64,000 bases of DNA, taken from Poindextera sp035604135 (GTDB taxonomy: Bacteria > Pseudomonadota > Alphaproteobacteria > Caulobacterales > Caulobacteraceae). Position numbers and translations under genes: made by a program. The stretch is from positions 119,436 through 183,435 of the forward strand of contig DATNJB010000006.1 in assembly GCA_035604135.1 (NCBI GenBank), in the 5' to 3' direction. Below are positions 37,456 through 46,705 of the stretch, one piece after another. The stretch's first letter is position 1; each line of letters opens with the position of its first letter. The notes under the pieces were generated by a model, which saw nothing but the letters and a program-made list of their open reading frames with translations, was not told the DNA's origin and ran no database searches.

Positions 37456-39652
37456 GCTCGAACGCGCGCGGCAGGTCCTTCACCTTCTGACCGCGCCCGG
37501 AGAGACTGGGGTTGGTCATGAAGTACTGGTGCGCCGAGAAGGCGTTTGGCGCGTCCCAGCCCGGCGCGCGCCGGTAGCGGCCCTGGGCGTCCATCTCCCA
37601 GCTCTGCGCCTCGTCGTTGATGTTGGCGACCATGATCTGGCCCAAGACCTGCTGGTGGGTCGTCGGGTTTTCGACCGGCACCAGCGCTTCCACGCGGCGG
37701 TCCAGGTTGCGCGGCATCCAGTCAGCCGATGAAATGAACACGCGCGCCTTGGGGCTCGGCATGGCGCTGCCGTTGGCGAAGGCGACGATACGGGCATGTT
37801 CGAGGAAGCGGCCGACGATGCTTTTCACCCGGATGTTGTCCGACAACCCCGGAACGCCAGGCCGAAGGCAGCAGATCCCACGGATGATCAGCTCGACCGA
37901 GACGCCGGCCTGGCTCGCCCGGTAGAGCGCATCGATGATCACCGGATCGACGAGCGCGTTCAGCTTCGCCCAGATCTGGGCCGGCTTTCCGGCCTTCGCG
38001 TTCTCCGCCTCGTGCGCGATCAGCTTCAGCAGGTCCGCCTTCAGGGTTACCGGCGAGAACGAGAGCTTCTCGAGCTTCGTCGGCACTGCGTAGCCGGTGA
38101 TGAAGTTAAACAGCTTGCCGGAATCGCGCGCCAGCGCCGCATCGCACGTGAACAGCGACAGGTCGGTGTAGATGCGCGCCGTGACCGGGTGATAGTTGCC
38201 CGTGCCGAAGTGGCAGTAGGTGGTGAGCGCCTCGCCCTCGCGCCGCACGACGATCGAGAGCTTGGCGTGGGTCTTGTACTCGACGAAGCCGAAGACGACG
38301 TGCACGCCGGCGCGTTCCAGGTCGCGCGCCCATTTCAGATTGGCCGCCTCGTCGAAGCGCGCCTTGATCTCGACCAGCGCGGTGACGTTCTTGCCGTTGT
38401 CCGCCGCCTCGATCAGCGCGGCGACGATGGGGCTGTCCTGCGAGGTGCGGTAGAGCGTCTGCTTGATCGCCAGCACGTTCGGGTCGTGCGCCGCCTGCCT
38501 GAGGAACTGCACGACGACGTCGAAGCTCTCGAACGGATGGTGGACCAAGATGTCCTTCTCGCGGATGGCCGCGAAGCAGTCGCCGCCGTGGTCGCGGATG
38601 CGTTCGGGGAAGCGCGGCTCGAACGGGCGGAACTTCAGGTCGGAGCGGTCGGCGGGAATGAGCTGCGAGAGCTCGTCCAGGCCCAGCATGCCGTCGACCA
38701 CGATGGTGTCCTGCGGCTCCGCGTGCAGGTTGCCGACGATGAAGCGCCGGAGCTCCTCCGGCATCAGCGCCTCGATCTCGATGCGCACGACCGAGCCCAG
38801 CCGCCGCTGGCGCAAACGCATCTCGAACTCGCGCACCAGGTCTTCGGCTTCTTCTTCGATCTCGACATCGGAGTCGCGGATCAGGCGAAACACGCCGCTG
38901 CCTTCGACCTCGCAACCGGGAAAGAGTTGATCGAGGAACAGGGCGAGCACCCCCTCGAGCGCGATGAAACGCCGCACGCTCTTGCGCGTGCGGCCGCCCG
39001 ACGAGCGCGGCAGCTCCCAGAAGCGCGCGACCTGCGCCGGCACCGGCACGAGCGCGAACAGCGGCTTTCCGTCGGACAGGCGCTTGAGCTTTAGCACCAT
39101 CGAGAACGCGAGGTTGGGGATGAAGGGGAAGGGGTGCGCCGGGTCGATCGCCAGCGGCGTCATGATCGGGAAGAGCTGGCTCTGGAAAACCTCGGCCAGC
39201 CAGGCGCGCTCGATGGCGGTGGTGTCGGCGGCGTCGACGACGACCAGCCCCTCCTGCTTCAGCTCGGCGCGCAGGTCCCGCCAGCGGCGCTGTTGATCCC
39301 TCAGCAGCGTCGCTGCGCGATCGTTGATGCGCACGAGTTGCTCGGCGGCGGTCAGGCCGTCCTGGCTCACGGCGCGCACGCCCTCGCGCACCTGGCCCTT
39401 CAGGCCGGCGACGCGGACCATGTAGAACTCGTCGAGGATGTTGGCCGAGATGGAGAGGAAGCGCAGCCGCTCGAGCAGCGGGTGGCGCGGATTGTGGCTT
39501 TCTTCCAGCACCCGCTCGTCCAGCGCCAGCCACGAGAGCTCGCGGTTGATGAAGCGGTCCGGCGAAGCGATCAGCGCCTCATTGAGCGCGGGGCTGGACG
39601 GCACCGGGGTCAGGGTGTCCGGTATGGCGTCAGCGATCGCGATGTCGGTCAT
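37436..39652 (-). CDS. ppk1: Polyphosphate kinase 1
   Basis: 738 residues. Polymerises the terminal phosphate of ATP into polyphosphate; membrane-associated. Four-domain PPK1: an N-terminal helical domain beginning RFINRELSWLALDERVLEE, a head domain, and two phospholipase-D-like catalytic domains with YKTHAKLSIVVRREG (catalytic His region), HFGTGNYHPVTARIYTDLSLFT and FISSADWMPRNLDRRVEALVPV. Starts 57 bases after hdaA and overlaps ppx, giving hdaA-ppk1-ppx. Confidence 0.97.
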   Translation of the reverse strand: MTDIAIADAIPDTLTPVPSSPALNEALIASPDRFINRELSWLALDERVLEESHNPRHPLLERLRFLSISANILDEFYMVRVAGLKGQVREGVRAVSQDGLTAAEQLVRINDRAATLLRDQQRRWRDLRAELKQEGLVVVDAADTTAIERAWLAEVFQSQLFPIMTPLAIDPAHPFPFIPNLAFSMVLKLKRLSDGKPLFALVPVPAQVARFWELPRSSGGRTRKSVRRFIALEGVLALFLDQLFPGCEVEGSGVFRLIRDSDVEIEEEAEDLVREFEMRLRQRRLGSVVRIEIEALMPEELRRFIVGNLHAEPQDTIVVDGMLGLDELSQLIPADRSDLKFRPFEPRFPERIRDHGGDCFAAIREKDILVHHPFESFDVVVQFLRQAAHDPNVLAIKQTLYRTSQDSPIVAALIEAADNGKNVTALVEIKARFDEAANLKWARDLERAGVHVVFGFVEYKTHAKLSIVVRREGEALTTYCHFGTGNYHPVTARIYTDLSLFTCDAALARDSGKLFNFITGYAVPTKLEKLSFSPVTLKADLLKLIAHEAENAKAGKPAQIWAKLNALVDPVIIDALYRASQAGVSVELIIRGICCLRPGVPGLSDNIRVKSIVGRFLEHARIVAFANGSAMPSPKARVFISSADWMPRNLDRRVEALVPVENPTTHQQVLGQIMVANINDEAQSWEMDAQGRYRRAPGWDAPNAFSAHQYFMTNPSLSGRGQKVKDLPRAFEHVGARR

Positions 39653-39709
39653 TGGGGTTCCGCGGGGTGCGGGGGCAAGGTTCGCTCAGCCCACGGCGCG
39701 CCGCAAGCC

Positions 39710-40402
39710 CTAGTCGATCAGGTCGCCGGCCGCCGCCTCGTTTTCGAGGATTCGCCGCGCCAGCGCCCGGGAAATAGGCCGCCGCTCGGCGTCGGCGGTC
39801 TCGTCCAGGGTGGCGACGAACGCCCGAGCCTTCGGAATCGAGCGCTCGATGCGCCGCAGCAAGTATGGAATCAGGTCGTCCGCGGGACGGATATTCCGTT
39901 CGCGGAAGAACTTGCCGAGCGCGGCGCTCAGCACCGCGTCGTCGGGTGGCAAGAGTTCGGCGACTGGCAGCGCGTTCAGCCGCGAACGCAGGTCGGGCAA
40001 GGCGGCGGGCCAGCCGCTCGGCGGGCGCCGGGCGGTAAGCAGCAGGCCGCCGCCGCGCGCGCCCGCCATGTTGATCAGGTGGAACAACAGCTCCTCGCCC
40101 GCGCCGCGGTCGGCGTCCTCGACCAGCACCGGTCGCCCGGCAAGCTTTGGCAGCGCATGTTCGCCCGGCGGTTCGTCCGCCGCGAGCACGACAGCGTTCG
40201 CGTTGCCAGCCCAGGTCTGCGCCAGGTGCGACTTGCCGGAGCCCGAGGGCCCGACCAGCGTCAAACAGCCCCCGTGCCAGTTCGGCCAGGCGTCGAGCGC
40301 TCTCAGAGCCTCGGCGTTCGCGGGCGAAACGATGAAGTCGGCGCGCCGGAACGGCGCCGACCCGCGCAGATCAAGGCGGAGCTGCCGGGCCGCCTCAGGC
40401 AT
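39710..40402 (-). CDS. hdaA: DnaA-inactivating regulatory protein HdaA (Hda-like AAA+)
   Basis: 230 residues, similar to domain III of DnaA. In Caulobacter and E. coli, Hda with the loaded sliding clamp stimulates ATP hydrolysis by DnaA and prevents re-initiation. Near the N-terminus RQLRLDLRG (about residues 6-14) resembles a clamp-binding motif. Walker A is GPSGSGKSHLA; Walker B-like segment RPVLVEDADRG. The ATG at 40402 is chosen for normal length; the open frame extends 40 residues upstream with a basic, unlikely sequence. Promoter candidate 40456-40428. Confidence 0.88.
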   Translation of the reverse strand: MPEAARQLRLDLRGSAPFRRADFIVSPANAEALRALDAWPNWHGGCLTLVGPSGSGKSHLAQTWAGNANAVVLAADEPPGEHALPKLAGRPVLVEDADRGAGEELLFHLINMAGARGGGLLLTARRPPSGWPAALPDLRSRLNALPVAELLPPDDAVLSAALGKFFRERNIRPADDLIPYLLRRIERSIPKARAFVATLDETADAERRPISRALARRILENEAAAGDLID

Positions 40403-40427
40403 GTCCGATGTCGGAAACCACCGTCGA

Positions 40428-40456
40428 ATCATAGCGAAAGGCGCCGTACGCGTCGA
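40428..40456 (-). promoter_or_regulatory. Candidate hdaA promoter with GANTC site over the -10
   Basis: On the minus strand: TCGACG (40456-40451), 17 bases, TATGAT (40433-40428), followed directly by TC so that GATTC (40430-40426) overlaps the -10. GANTC is the CcrM methylation target in Caulobacterales, and methylated GANTC recruits GcrA. The predicted transcript start is about 20 bases before the hdaA ATG. Confidence 0.5.
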
Positions 40457-40563
40457 CCTTCGCCGTGAACGGAGCTGTTGAAACAGAGAAATGGGGACAC
40501 GTACGCGCTTTACCGGAATCAAAAGCGCGGCGCAGATGCGCCAACGCCCCTCCCAGGTCGGCC

Positions 40564-42345
40564 ATGAAGCTCTCCGACACGCCGGACCTCACCTCCAACC
40601 GACGCCTGGTCGCGGTCGGGCTCGCAATCACGCTCGGCGCCTGGGTGGTGCTGGCGATCAGCGAGGGAAACATCACCACCTCGCTCGGCGACACCGACGA
40701 CGCTATGCGGCTGGTGCTGGTGCGGTCGCTTCTGCACGGGCAGGGCTGGTACGACCAGCTGGTGACGCGCCTGCAGCCGCCGCAGGGCATCTACATGCAC
40801 TGGTCAAGGCTGCTCGACGGCGCTCTCGCCGGCTTCCTCTGGCTGGTCGAGCGGGTGACGACCCCCGCCTGGGCGGAGCTGATCGTCCGCTTCACCTGGC
40901 CGCTGCTCTGGATCGCGCCGGCGGCGATCGCGGCGCTCTCCATCGCGCGCAGCCTGGGCGGCAAGCTCGCCCTCTTCTGCTGCGCGATGCTGCTGCTGAC
41001 CAACACCCAGATGTATGTGCAGTTCAGGCCGGGCCGGATCGACCACCACAACGTCCAGATCACGATGGCGGCGATCGCCGTCGCATGCGCCATGGCCAGA
41101 GAGCAGCGGACGCGCTTCGCCGCCCTGGCCGGGTTCGCCAGCGGCCTCGGCCTGGCCATCGGCATTGAGGCGCTCGCCTTCCACGCGCTGGCCGGCGCGA
41201 GCTTCGCCCTCTCGGCCGTGATCGATCGCGACGAGGCGAAGGCCGCGCGCGCCTATGGCCTTGCGCTCGCCGCCGCGACGACGGGCTTCTTCCTGCTACA
41301 GACGCCGCCCGACCGCTGGGGCCTGCCGTTCTGCGACTCGCTGGGCTTCAACCTCACCGCCGCGATCCTGATCGCAGGCCTCGGCCTGGCCGCGTTTGGC
41401 GCCTGGGGCGTGCGCGCCAGCCTCCCGTTTCGCCTCGCGCAGGCGGCGGCGATCGGCCTGGCGACAGGCGCGGTCTACCTCGCGATCGACCCGGCATGCA
41501 TCCACGGTCCCTTCGCCGCGGTCGACCCCCGGCTTCGTCCGATCTGGTTCGTCCACATCAGCGAGTTGCAGCCCTGGGAGCGGCTCTGGTTCCAGCATCG
41601 CGACTCCGCGCTGATCAGTATCTTCATGGCGTTGATGGGCGCGGCCGCGGCGCTGACGCTGCTCGCGGTCCGCTGGCGCCGCTGGGACCGCGCGACGCTG
41701 CTCGCGGCCGCACTGGTTCTCGTCGCCGCCGTCTCGGCCTCGCGCGCGTGGCGGATGGAGGACTACGCCTTCTGGTTCGGCGTGCCGGCGCTGGCCGCCG
41801 CGCTGGGCTGGCTCGCCGAGCGCCTCTGGCGGGGGGTGATGGTGCCGACTGCGCTCGTCAGCGTGGCGCTCTCGCCGGTGCCGCTCGCCGTCGGCGCCGA
41901 TGCCGCGTTGACGGCTATCGCCAAGGCAGAGCCCGCGCACGCCCACGCCGCCCAGGCCGCTCCCAAACCGGCGATCGATCAGACGTGCTTTGACGTCGCG
42001 CTCTATCGACCGCTCGCCGTACTTCCGCCAGGGGTCGTCCTCGGCGAGATCGACCTTGGCCCGCATGTGCTCGCGCACACCTCGGATTCGGTGATCACCG
42101 CGCCTTACCACCGGATGTCGTGGGGCATCCTCAGGGGCTACGAGGCGCTAGGCGCCCCGACGGCGCTTGCTCGCGCCCAGCTGAAGGCGCTGAACGTCAC
42201 CTACATTCTCGATTGCCGGCTCGACGGGCTGAAGGTCAATCCGGCCGGCTTCGAGGGCGACCTTAGGCGCGGCCGCATCCCGCCGTGGGTCCGGCCGCTG
42301 TCGCAGCCGGGCGATCCGATGCAGATCTACCGTGTCACGCCTTGA
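40564..42345 (+). CDS. Polytopic membrane protein, GT-C glycosyltransferase-like
   Basis: 593 residues, about 11-12 membrane helices over residues 15-460, then a soluble C-terminal part of about 120 residues. Right after the first helix is GDTDDAMRLVLVRSLLHGQGWYDQ-style sequence (Asp43, Asp45, Asp46), where GT-C enzymes (OST/STT3, PMT, ArnT) carry their catalytic acidic residues, and later PGRIDHHNVQ. GT-C enzymes use polyprenyl-phosphate sugars outside the inner membrane. No precise family is recognised. The ATG at 40564 sits just before the first helix; an upstream in-frame start would extend the protein by 33 residues. It overlaps the patatin gene tail-to-tail by 11 bases. Confidence 0.7.
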   Translation: MKLSDTPDLTSNRRLVAVGLAITLGAWVVLAISEGNITTSLGDTDDAMRLVLVRSLLHGQGWYDQLVTRLQPPQGIYMHWSRLLDGALAGFLWLVERVTTPAWAELIVRFTWPLLWIAPAAIAALSIARSLGGKLALFCCAMLLLTNTQMYVQFRPGRIDHHNVQITMAAIAVACAMAREQRTRFAALAGFASGLGLAIGIEALAFHALAGASFALSAVIDRDEAKAARAYGLALAAATTGFFLLQTPPDRWGLPFCDSLGFNLTAAILIAGLGLAAFGAWGVRASLPFRLAQAAAIGLATGAVYLAIDPACIHGPFAAVDPRLRPIWFVHISELQPWERLWFQHRDSALISIFMALMGAAAALTLLAVRWRRWDRATLLAAALVLVAAVSASRAWRMEDYAFWFGVPALAAALGWLAERLWRGVMVPTALVSVALSPVPLAVGADAALTAIAKAEPAHAHAAQAAPKPAIDQTCFDVALYRPLAVLPPGVVLGEIDLGPHVLAHTSDSVITAPYHRMSWGILRGYEALGAPTALARAQLKALNVTYILDCRLDGLKVNPAGFEGDLRRGRIPPWVRPLSQPGDPMQIYRVTP

Positions 42346-44113
42346 CCCCGCCGGTCGCGGCCGCGGCACGCTCGGCCAGGCTCAGCCGCCGGCGGAGCTC
42401 GCTCAACGGCCGATGCAGACCTTGCAGGGCCGTCACCATCGCTTGCTCACCCGCCAGCTTCGCCGGCTCGTAGGCCTTCCAGTCGCGGATTTCGATCGCC
42501 TCGACCGAAGGCGCCACGAGGACGTCCGTGGCCAGCCGGCTCGCCGCCAGGTCGCGACCGCCGGTCACGGTCGCTGCGCGCAGCAGCAGCGAGACGATCG
42601 GCGGACCCTTGCGCCAGTCTCCGGAAAGGAGCCAGCGCCAGACCGAGATCGGACGGGCGACCTCGTCGGCGGTGATGCTGCGGCCGCGCGTCACGTCGAC
42701 CCCGACGATCGGGCCTAGGTGCATCGACCGCATGATGTCGGCGGGGAAGGTCTTCATCACCGCGCCGTCGACCAGGACGTTGCTGCCTTCCGTCACCGGC
42801 GGCAGGAGGCCGGGGATGGCGATCGACGCGCGCAGCGCATGGCGCAGCGATCCGCGCCGGTGCAACTGATAGGCGCCGGAGGTCAGGTTCGAGGAGACGC
42901 AGAAGTAGGGCAGCCAGAGGTCAGCGATATGGGTGTCGCCGAAGTGTTCGCGCAGCCGGGCGCGCACCTTTTCGCCGCGCGTCATGGCGATCAGCGGAAA
43001 GGCGATGTCGTCGACCGGATTGGTGTCGACGAACGCCGTGCGGATGCGGTGGTCGATTTCCTCGTCGTTCCAGCCCATGGCCACGCCCGCCGCAACGATC
43101 GCGCCCATGGACGCGCCGCCGACGAAGTCGACGGGCGCGCCGGCCGCGCGGAGCGCGCGGACGGCTCCGACGTGGGCGTAGGCGCGCGCGCCGCCCCCCG
43201 ACAGCACGAGCCCGACGGACAGCCCTGCGATCGTGCGGGCCAGGCGGGTCAAGTCGGCGCGGCGCCGGTCGCGCAGATGGAACAGGCGCGCCGGCAGGAG
43301 GGCGTCGATCCAGGCTTCCGAGCCTTGCGGGCGCGTGGCGCCGGCCGGATGGATCAGCACCAGGTCGACCAGCAGGTCCTGCAGCGTGCGGGACGAGAAC
43401 AAGTCGACGCGCGTCGGCGGGGGCGCGTCGCCGCGGCCGACGCGAAACAGGCGGTCGACTTGCCGGCTGACCAACTGCTTCCACGCGGTCTGTTCGTAGT
43501 CCGCCGCGTAGAGAACGAAGTCGTGCGCCTGCTCGACATTCGAGAACCACTCGGTCGGCGCGCTCAGCGATTCCTCGCCGGCGGTGGCGACCGAGTAGCC
43601 GAAGCTCTGGATCTCTAGCGCAATCTGCTCGACCAGCTCGCGGGTGGCGATCTCGTCGCCGACGCCGACGAAGCCGAAGACGCTGGGTTCGCCGACGGTC
43701 GAGCGGCCCGCCATCGGGCGCGAGCGCTGCAGCATCAACTTCGCCAGCTCGATCATCAGATCGGGATTGTGCTCGGCGGCGTCGAAGAAGGCGTCGCGCG
43801 GCAGCGCCAGGATCTCGGAGTCGCGCAGCGCCACCACACTGGCGGAGTGGGGCGTGCCGGCGATCAGCGCCATCTCGCCCGCGGGCTCGCCTGGGCGGAT
43901 CACGCCCAGGAACTGCGGTTCCTGGCCCTCCTCGTGACGGATAGCCGCCAGACGCCCGGTGCGAACGAAATAGAGCTCGTCGGCCGTCTCGCCCGTCTCG
44001 CACAGCACCTGGCCGCCCGGGAGCGAGAACCAGCTCACGTGGTCGACCATCGTCCCGTCCGAGAACAGCCGGGTAAGGGCCGTGTCGGCGAGGGTGTGCG
44101 GGAGCAGGGCCAC
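42335..44113 (-). CDS. Patatin-like phospholipase with N-terminal cyclic-nucleotide-binding domain
   Basis: 592 residues. An N-terminal cNMP-binding domain (about 20-135: GGQVLCETGETADELYFVRTGRL, RPGEPAGEMALIAGTPHSASVVA) is followed by a linker domain and a patatin hydrolase (about 300-500). The patatin part has the oxyanion loop SGGGARAYAHVG, nucleophile motif GGASMGAI and Asp in VDGAVMKTFP. The layout resembles neuropathy-target-esterase/RssA-type lysophospholipases. Start uncertain: GTG at 44113 follows the first possible family sequence, but no ribosome site is visible; a later ATG (MVDHVSW) is possible. Divergent from mccB. Confidence 0.83.
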   Translation of the reverse strand: MALLPHTLADTALTRLFSDGTMVDHVSWFSLPGGQVLCETGETADELYFVRTGRLAAIRHEEGQEPQFLGVIRPGEPAGEMALIAGTPHSASVVALRDSEILALPRDAFFDAAEHNPDLMIELAKLMLQRSRPMAGRSTVGEPSVFGFVGVGDEIATRELVEQIALEIQSFGYSVATAGEESLSAPTEWFSNVEQAHDFVLYAADYEQTAWKQLVSRQVDRLFRVGRGDAPPPTRVDLFSSRTLQDLLVDLVLIHPAGATRPQGSEAWIDALLPARLFHLRDRRRADLTRLARTIAGLSVGLVLSGGGARAYAHVGAVRALRAAGAPVDFVGGASMGAIVAAGVAMGWNDEEIDHRIRTAFVDTNPVDDIAFPLIAMTRGEKVRARLREHFGDTHIADLWLPYFCVSSNLTSGAYQLHRRGSLRHALRASIAIPGLLPPVTEGSNVLVDGAVMKTFPADIMRSMHLGPIVGVDVTRGRSITADEVARPISVWRWLLSGDWRKGPPIVSLLLRAATVTGGRDLAASRLATDVLVAPSVEAIEIRDWKAYEPAKLAGEQAMVTALQGLHRPLSELRRRLSLAERAAAATGGVKA

Positions 44114-44227
44114 GACGGACGGGACCGTAGCGCAAGCGCTGAGTCGCAGCGACGGGGTGGGCGCCGCGCTTGCCGGGACGCGGGGGGCGGGGAATAAGGG
44201 CTGAGATTCCGCTGCCGAGCGCCGCCC

Positions 44228-45835
44228 TTGCCTGAACTCACCACCGCCGTCGACGTCAGTTCCGATGCGTTCTCGCGCAATCAAGCGGTGAACCGCGCCC
44301 TGGTCGAGACCCTGCGAGCGCGGACGGCCGAGGCCGCGCTGGGCGGCCCTGAAGCGTCGCGCACGCGCCATGCCGCGCGCGGCAAGCTCTTGCCCCGACA
44401 GCGGGTCGAGCGGTTGCTCGACGTCGGCGCGCCCTTCCTCGAGGTCGGCGCGCTCGCCGCGTTCGGCCTCTATGACGGGGAGGCGCCGGCGGCGGGGATC
44501 ATCACCGGCGTCGGGCGCGTCTCTGGGCGCGAGGTGATGATCGTAGCCAACGACGCCACGGTGAAGGGCGGGGCCTACTTCCCGATCTCGGTCAAGAAAC
44601 ACCTACGCGCGCAGGAGATCGCCCAGCAGAACCGATTGCCCTGCATCTATCTGGTCGACTCCGGCGGCGCGAACCTGCCGCACCAGGCCGAGGTCTTCCC
44701 CGACCGCGACCACTTCGGCCGCATCTTCTTCAACCAGGCGCGCATGAGCGCCGATGGCATCGCCCAGATAGCATGCGTGATGGGTTCGTGCACGGCCGGG
44801 GGCGCCTATGTGCCGGCGATGGCCGACGAGAGCGTGATCGTACGGGGCCAGGGAACGATCTTCCTCGGCGGTCCGCCGCTGGTGAAGGCCGCGACCGGCG
44901 AGGTGATCAGCGCCGAGGAGCTCGGCGGCGCCGACACCCATGGCCGCAAGTCCGGCGTCGTCGACCACGTGGCCGAGAACGACGACCACGCGCTGGAGAT
45001 CGTCCGCTCGATCGTGGGACGGCTGAACACCACGAAGTCGAACCCGCTTGTCGTGGCCGAGCCCGAGCCGCCGAAATACGACCCCGCCGAGCTCTATGGG
45101 ATCATCCCGCCGGACGTGCGCGCGCCCTATGACGTGAGCGAGGTGATCGCGCGCCTGGTCGACGGCTCCAGGTTCGATCCGTTCAAGCCGCTCTATGGCG
45201 CGACCCTCGTCACCGGCTTCGCCCACGTTTGGGGCTATCCGGTCGCCATCCTGGCCAACAACGGAGTCCTGTTCTCCGAGAGCGCGCTCAAGGCGGCGCA
45301 CTTCATCGAGCTGGCCTGCCAGCGGAGCATCCCGCTCGCCTTTCTGCAGAACATCTCGGGCTTCATGGTCGGCGGCCGCTACGAGGCCGGGGGGATCGCC
45401 AAGGACGGGGCGAAGATGGTGACCGCGGTCGCCAGCGCCGAAGTCCCCAAGTTCACCGTCCTGATCGGAGGCTCCTTCGGGGCCGGGAACTACGGCATGG
45501 CGGGCCGCGCCTACTCGCCGCGCTTCCTCTTCACCTGGCCCAACAGCCGCATCAGCGTCATGGGCGGCGAGCAGGCGGCGAGCGTCTTAGCCACCGTGCG
45601 CCGCGACGGCATGGAGGGGCGTGGCGAAAGCTGGTCGGCAAAGGACGAGGAGGCCTTCAAGGCGCCCATCCGCGCGTCCTACGAGATCGAGGGCGACCCC
45701 TACTACGCGACGGCCAGGTTGTGGGACGACGGCATCATCGATCCGGCGCAGACGCGCGACGTGCTTGGCCTTGCCATCTCGGCGTCGCTCAATGCACCGA
45801 TCCCGCCGACGCGCTTCGGCGTCTTTCGGATGTAG
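44228..45835 (+). CDS. mccB: Methylcrotonoyl-CoA carboxylase, carboxyltransferase (beta) subunit
   Basis: 535 residues. Transfers the carboxyl group from biotin to 3-methylcrotonyl-CoA in leucine breakdown. Carboxyltransferase fold with ARGKLLPRQRVERLLD, LVDSGGANLPHQAEVFPDRDHFGRIFFNQARMS, GSCTAGGAYVPAMADE, LQNISGFMVGGRYEAGGIAKDGAKMV and GGSFGAGNYGMAGRAY, which together mark MCC rather than propionyl-CoA carboxylase. The apparent start is TTG at 44228: homologues need the residues around SVDxxSxAF and no ATG or GTG is available earlier. No clear ribosome site. First of mccB-liuC-mccA. Confidence 0.93.
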   Translation: MPELTTAVDVSSDAFSRNQAVNRALVETLRARTAEAALGGPEASRTRHAARGKLLPRQRVERLLDVGAPFLEVGALAAFGLYDGEAPAAGIITGVGRVSGREVMIVANDATVKGGAYFPISVKKHLRAQEIAQQNRLPCIYLVDSGGANLPHQAEVFPDRDHFGRIFFNQARMSADGIAQIACVMGSCTAGGAYVPAMADESVIVRGQGTIFLGGPPLVKAATGEVISAEELGGADTHGRKSGVVDHVAENDDHALEIVRSIVGRLNTTKSNPLVVAEPEPPKYDPAELYGIIPPDVRAPYDVSEVIARLVDGSRFDPFKPLYGATLVTGFAHVWGYPVAILANNGVLFSESALKAAHFIELACQRSIPLAFLQNISGFMVGGRYEAGGIAKDGAKMVTAVASAEVPKFTVLIGGSFGAGNYGMAGRAYSPRFLFTWPNSRISVMGGEQAASVLATVRRDGMEGRGESWSAKDEEAFKAPIRASYEIEGDPYYATARLWDDGIIDPAQTRDVLGLAISASLNAPIPPTRFGVFRM

Positions 45836-45855
45836 GCTAGGCTAGAGGAGTCCCA

Positions 45856-46695
45856 ATGCCCAACCCCATCGTCGACCCGCTCGTCGAGGTCCTCGACACC
45901 GACGCCACCAGCGGTCTCGTGCAGATAGAGGCTGCCGGGCCTGCGTCGGTGACGGTCTGGATCAACCGCGCCGAGCGGAAGAACGCGTTCGACTCCTCGA
46001 CCATCGCCGCGTTGCACCAGACGTTCGAGACGCTGCATGGCCAGGACGGCATTCGCGCCGTCTTCCTGCGCGGGCGCGGCGGCTCGTTCTCCGCCGGCGC
46101 CGACCTCGACTGGATGCGCCAGGCGTTCGACCTGACCGAGGGCGAGAACGAGGAAGACGCCATGGCCATGGCGCGCATGCTCAAGCAACTCTACGACCTC
46201 CGGCCCGTCACCGTAGCGCTGGTCGAGGGCGCCGCGCTCGGCGGCGGGGCGGGGCTTGTCGCCGCCTGTGATCTCGCCATCGCCACCCAGGACGCCCGGT
46301 TCGCCTTCACCGAGGTGAAACTCGGGCTCCTCCCCGCGACGGTCAGCCCCTATGTGGTCGAGGCGATCGGTCCCCGCCGGGCGCGCGGCCTGTTCGCGAC
46401 CGCCAAGGGATTCGATGCGGCCTACGCTGCGCGGATCGGCCTGATCGATGAGGTGGTGGCCGACACTGCTGCGCTGGAGCAGACGCAGGCGGACCTGGCC
46501 GCGCAGATCATGGCCTGCGGCCCGAACGCCGTCGCGGACGCCAAGGCGCTCGTCGCCCACGTCGCCGAGCGCCCGATCGACCATGCGGTGATGACCGAGA
46601 CTGCTCGGCGCATCGCCCGCGCCCGGGTAAGCGACGAGGGGCGGGAGGGCATCACCGCTTTCCTCGAAAAGCGGAAGCCGAACTGGGCGGAGTAG
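45856..46695 (+). CDS. liuC: Methylglutaconyl-CoA hydratase (LiuC/AuH-like)
   Basis: 279 residues, crotonase fold. Hydrates 3-methylglutaconyl-CoA, the product of the neighbouring carboxylase, to HMG-CoA. FSAGADLDWMR oxyanion segment; GAALGGGAGLVAACD has Ala where classical hydratases have Glu144, while Glu in FTEVKLGLLPATVSPY is retained; both are usual for this subfamily. GAGGAG at 45845-45850 lies five bases before the ATG. Position between the two MCC subunit genes supports the assignment. Confidence 0.88.
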   Translation: MPNPIVDPLVEVLDTDATSGLVQIEAAGPASVTVWINRAERKNAFDSSTIAALHQTFETLHGQDGIRAVFLRGRGGSFSAGADLDWMRQAFDLTEGENEEDAMAMARMLKQLYDLRPVTVALVEGAALGGGAGLVAACDLAIATQDARFAFTEVKLGLLPATVSPYVVEAIGPRRARGLFATAKGFDAAYAARIGLIDEVVADTAALEQTQADLAAQIMACGPNAVADAKALVAHVAERPIDHAVMTETARRIARARVSDEGREGITAFLEKRKPNWAE

Positions 46696-46705
46696 AGGCG
46701 CGCCT

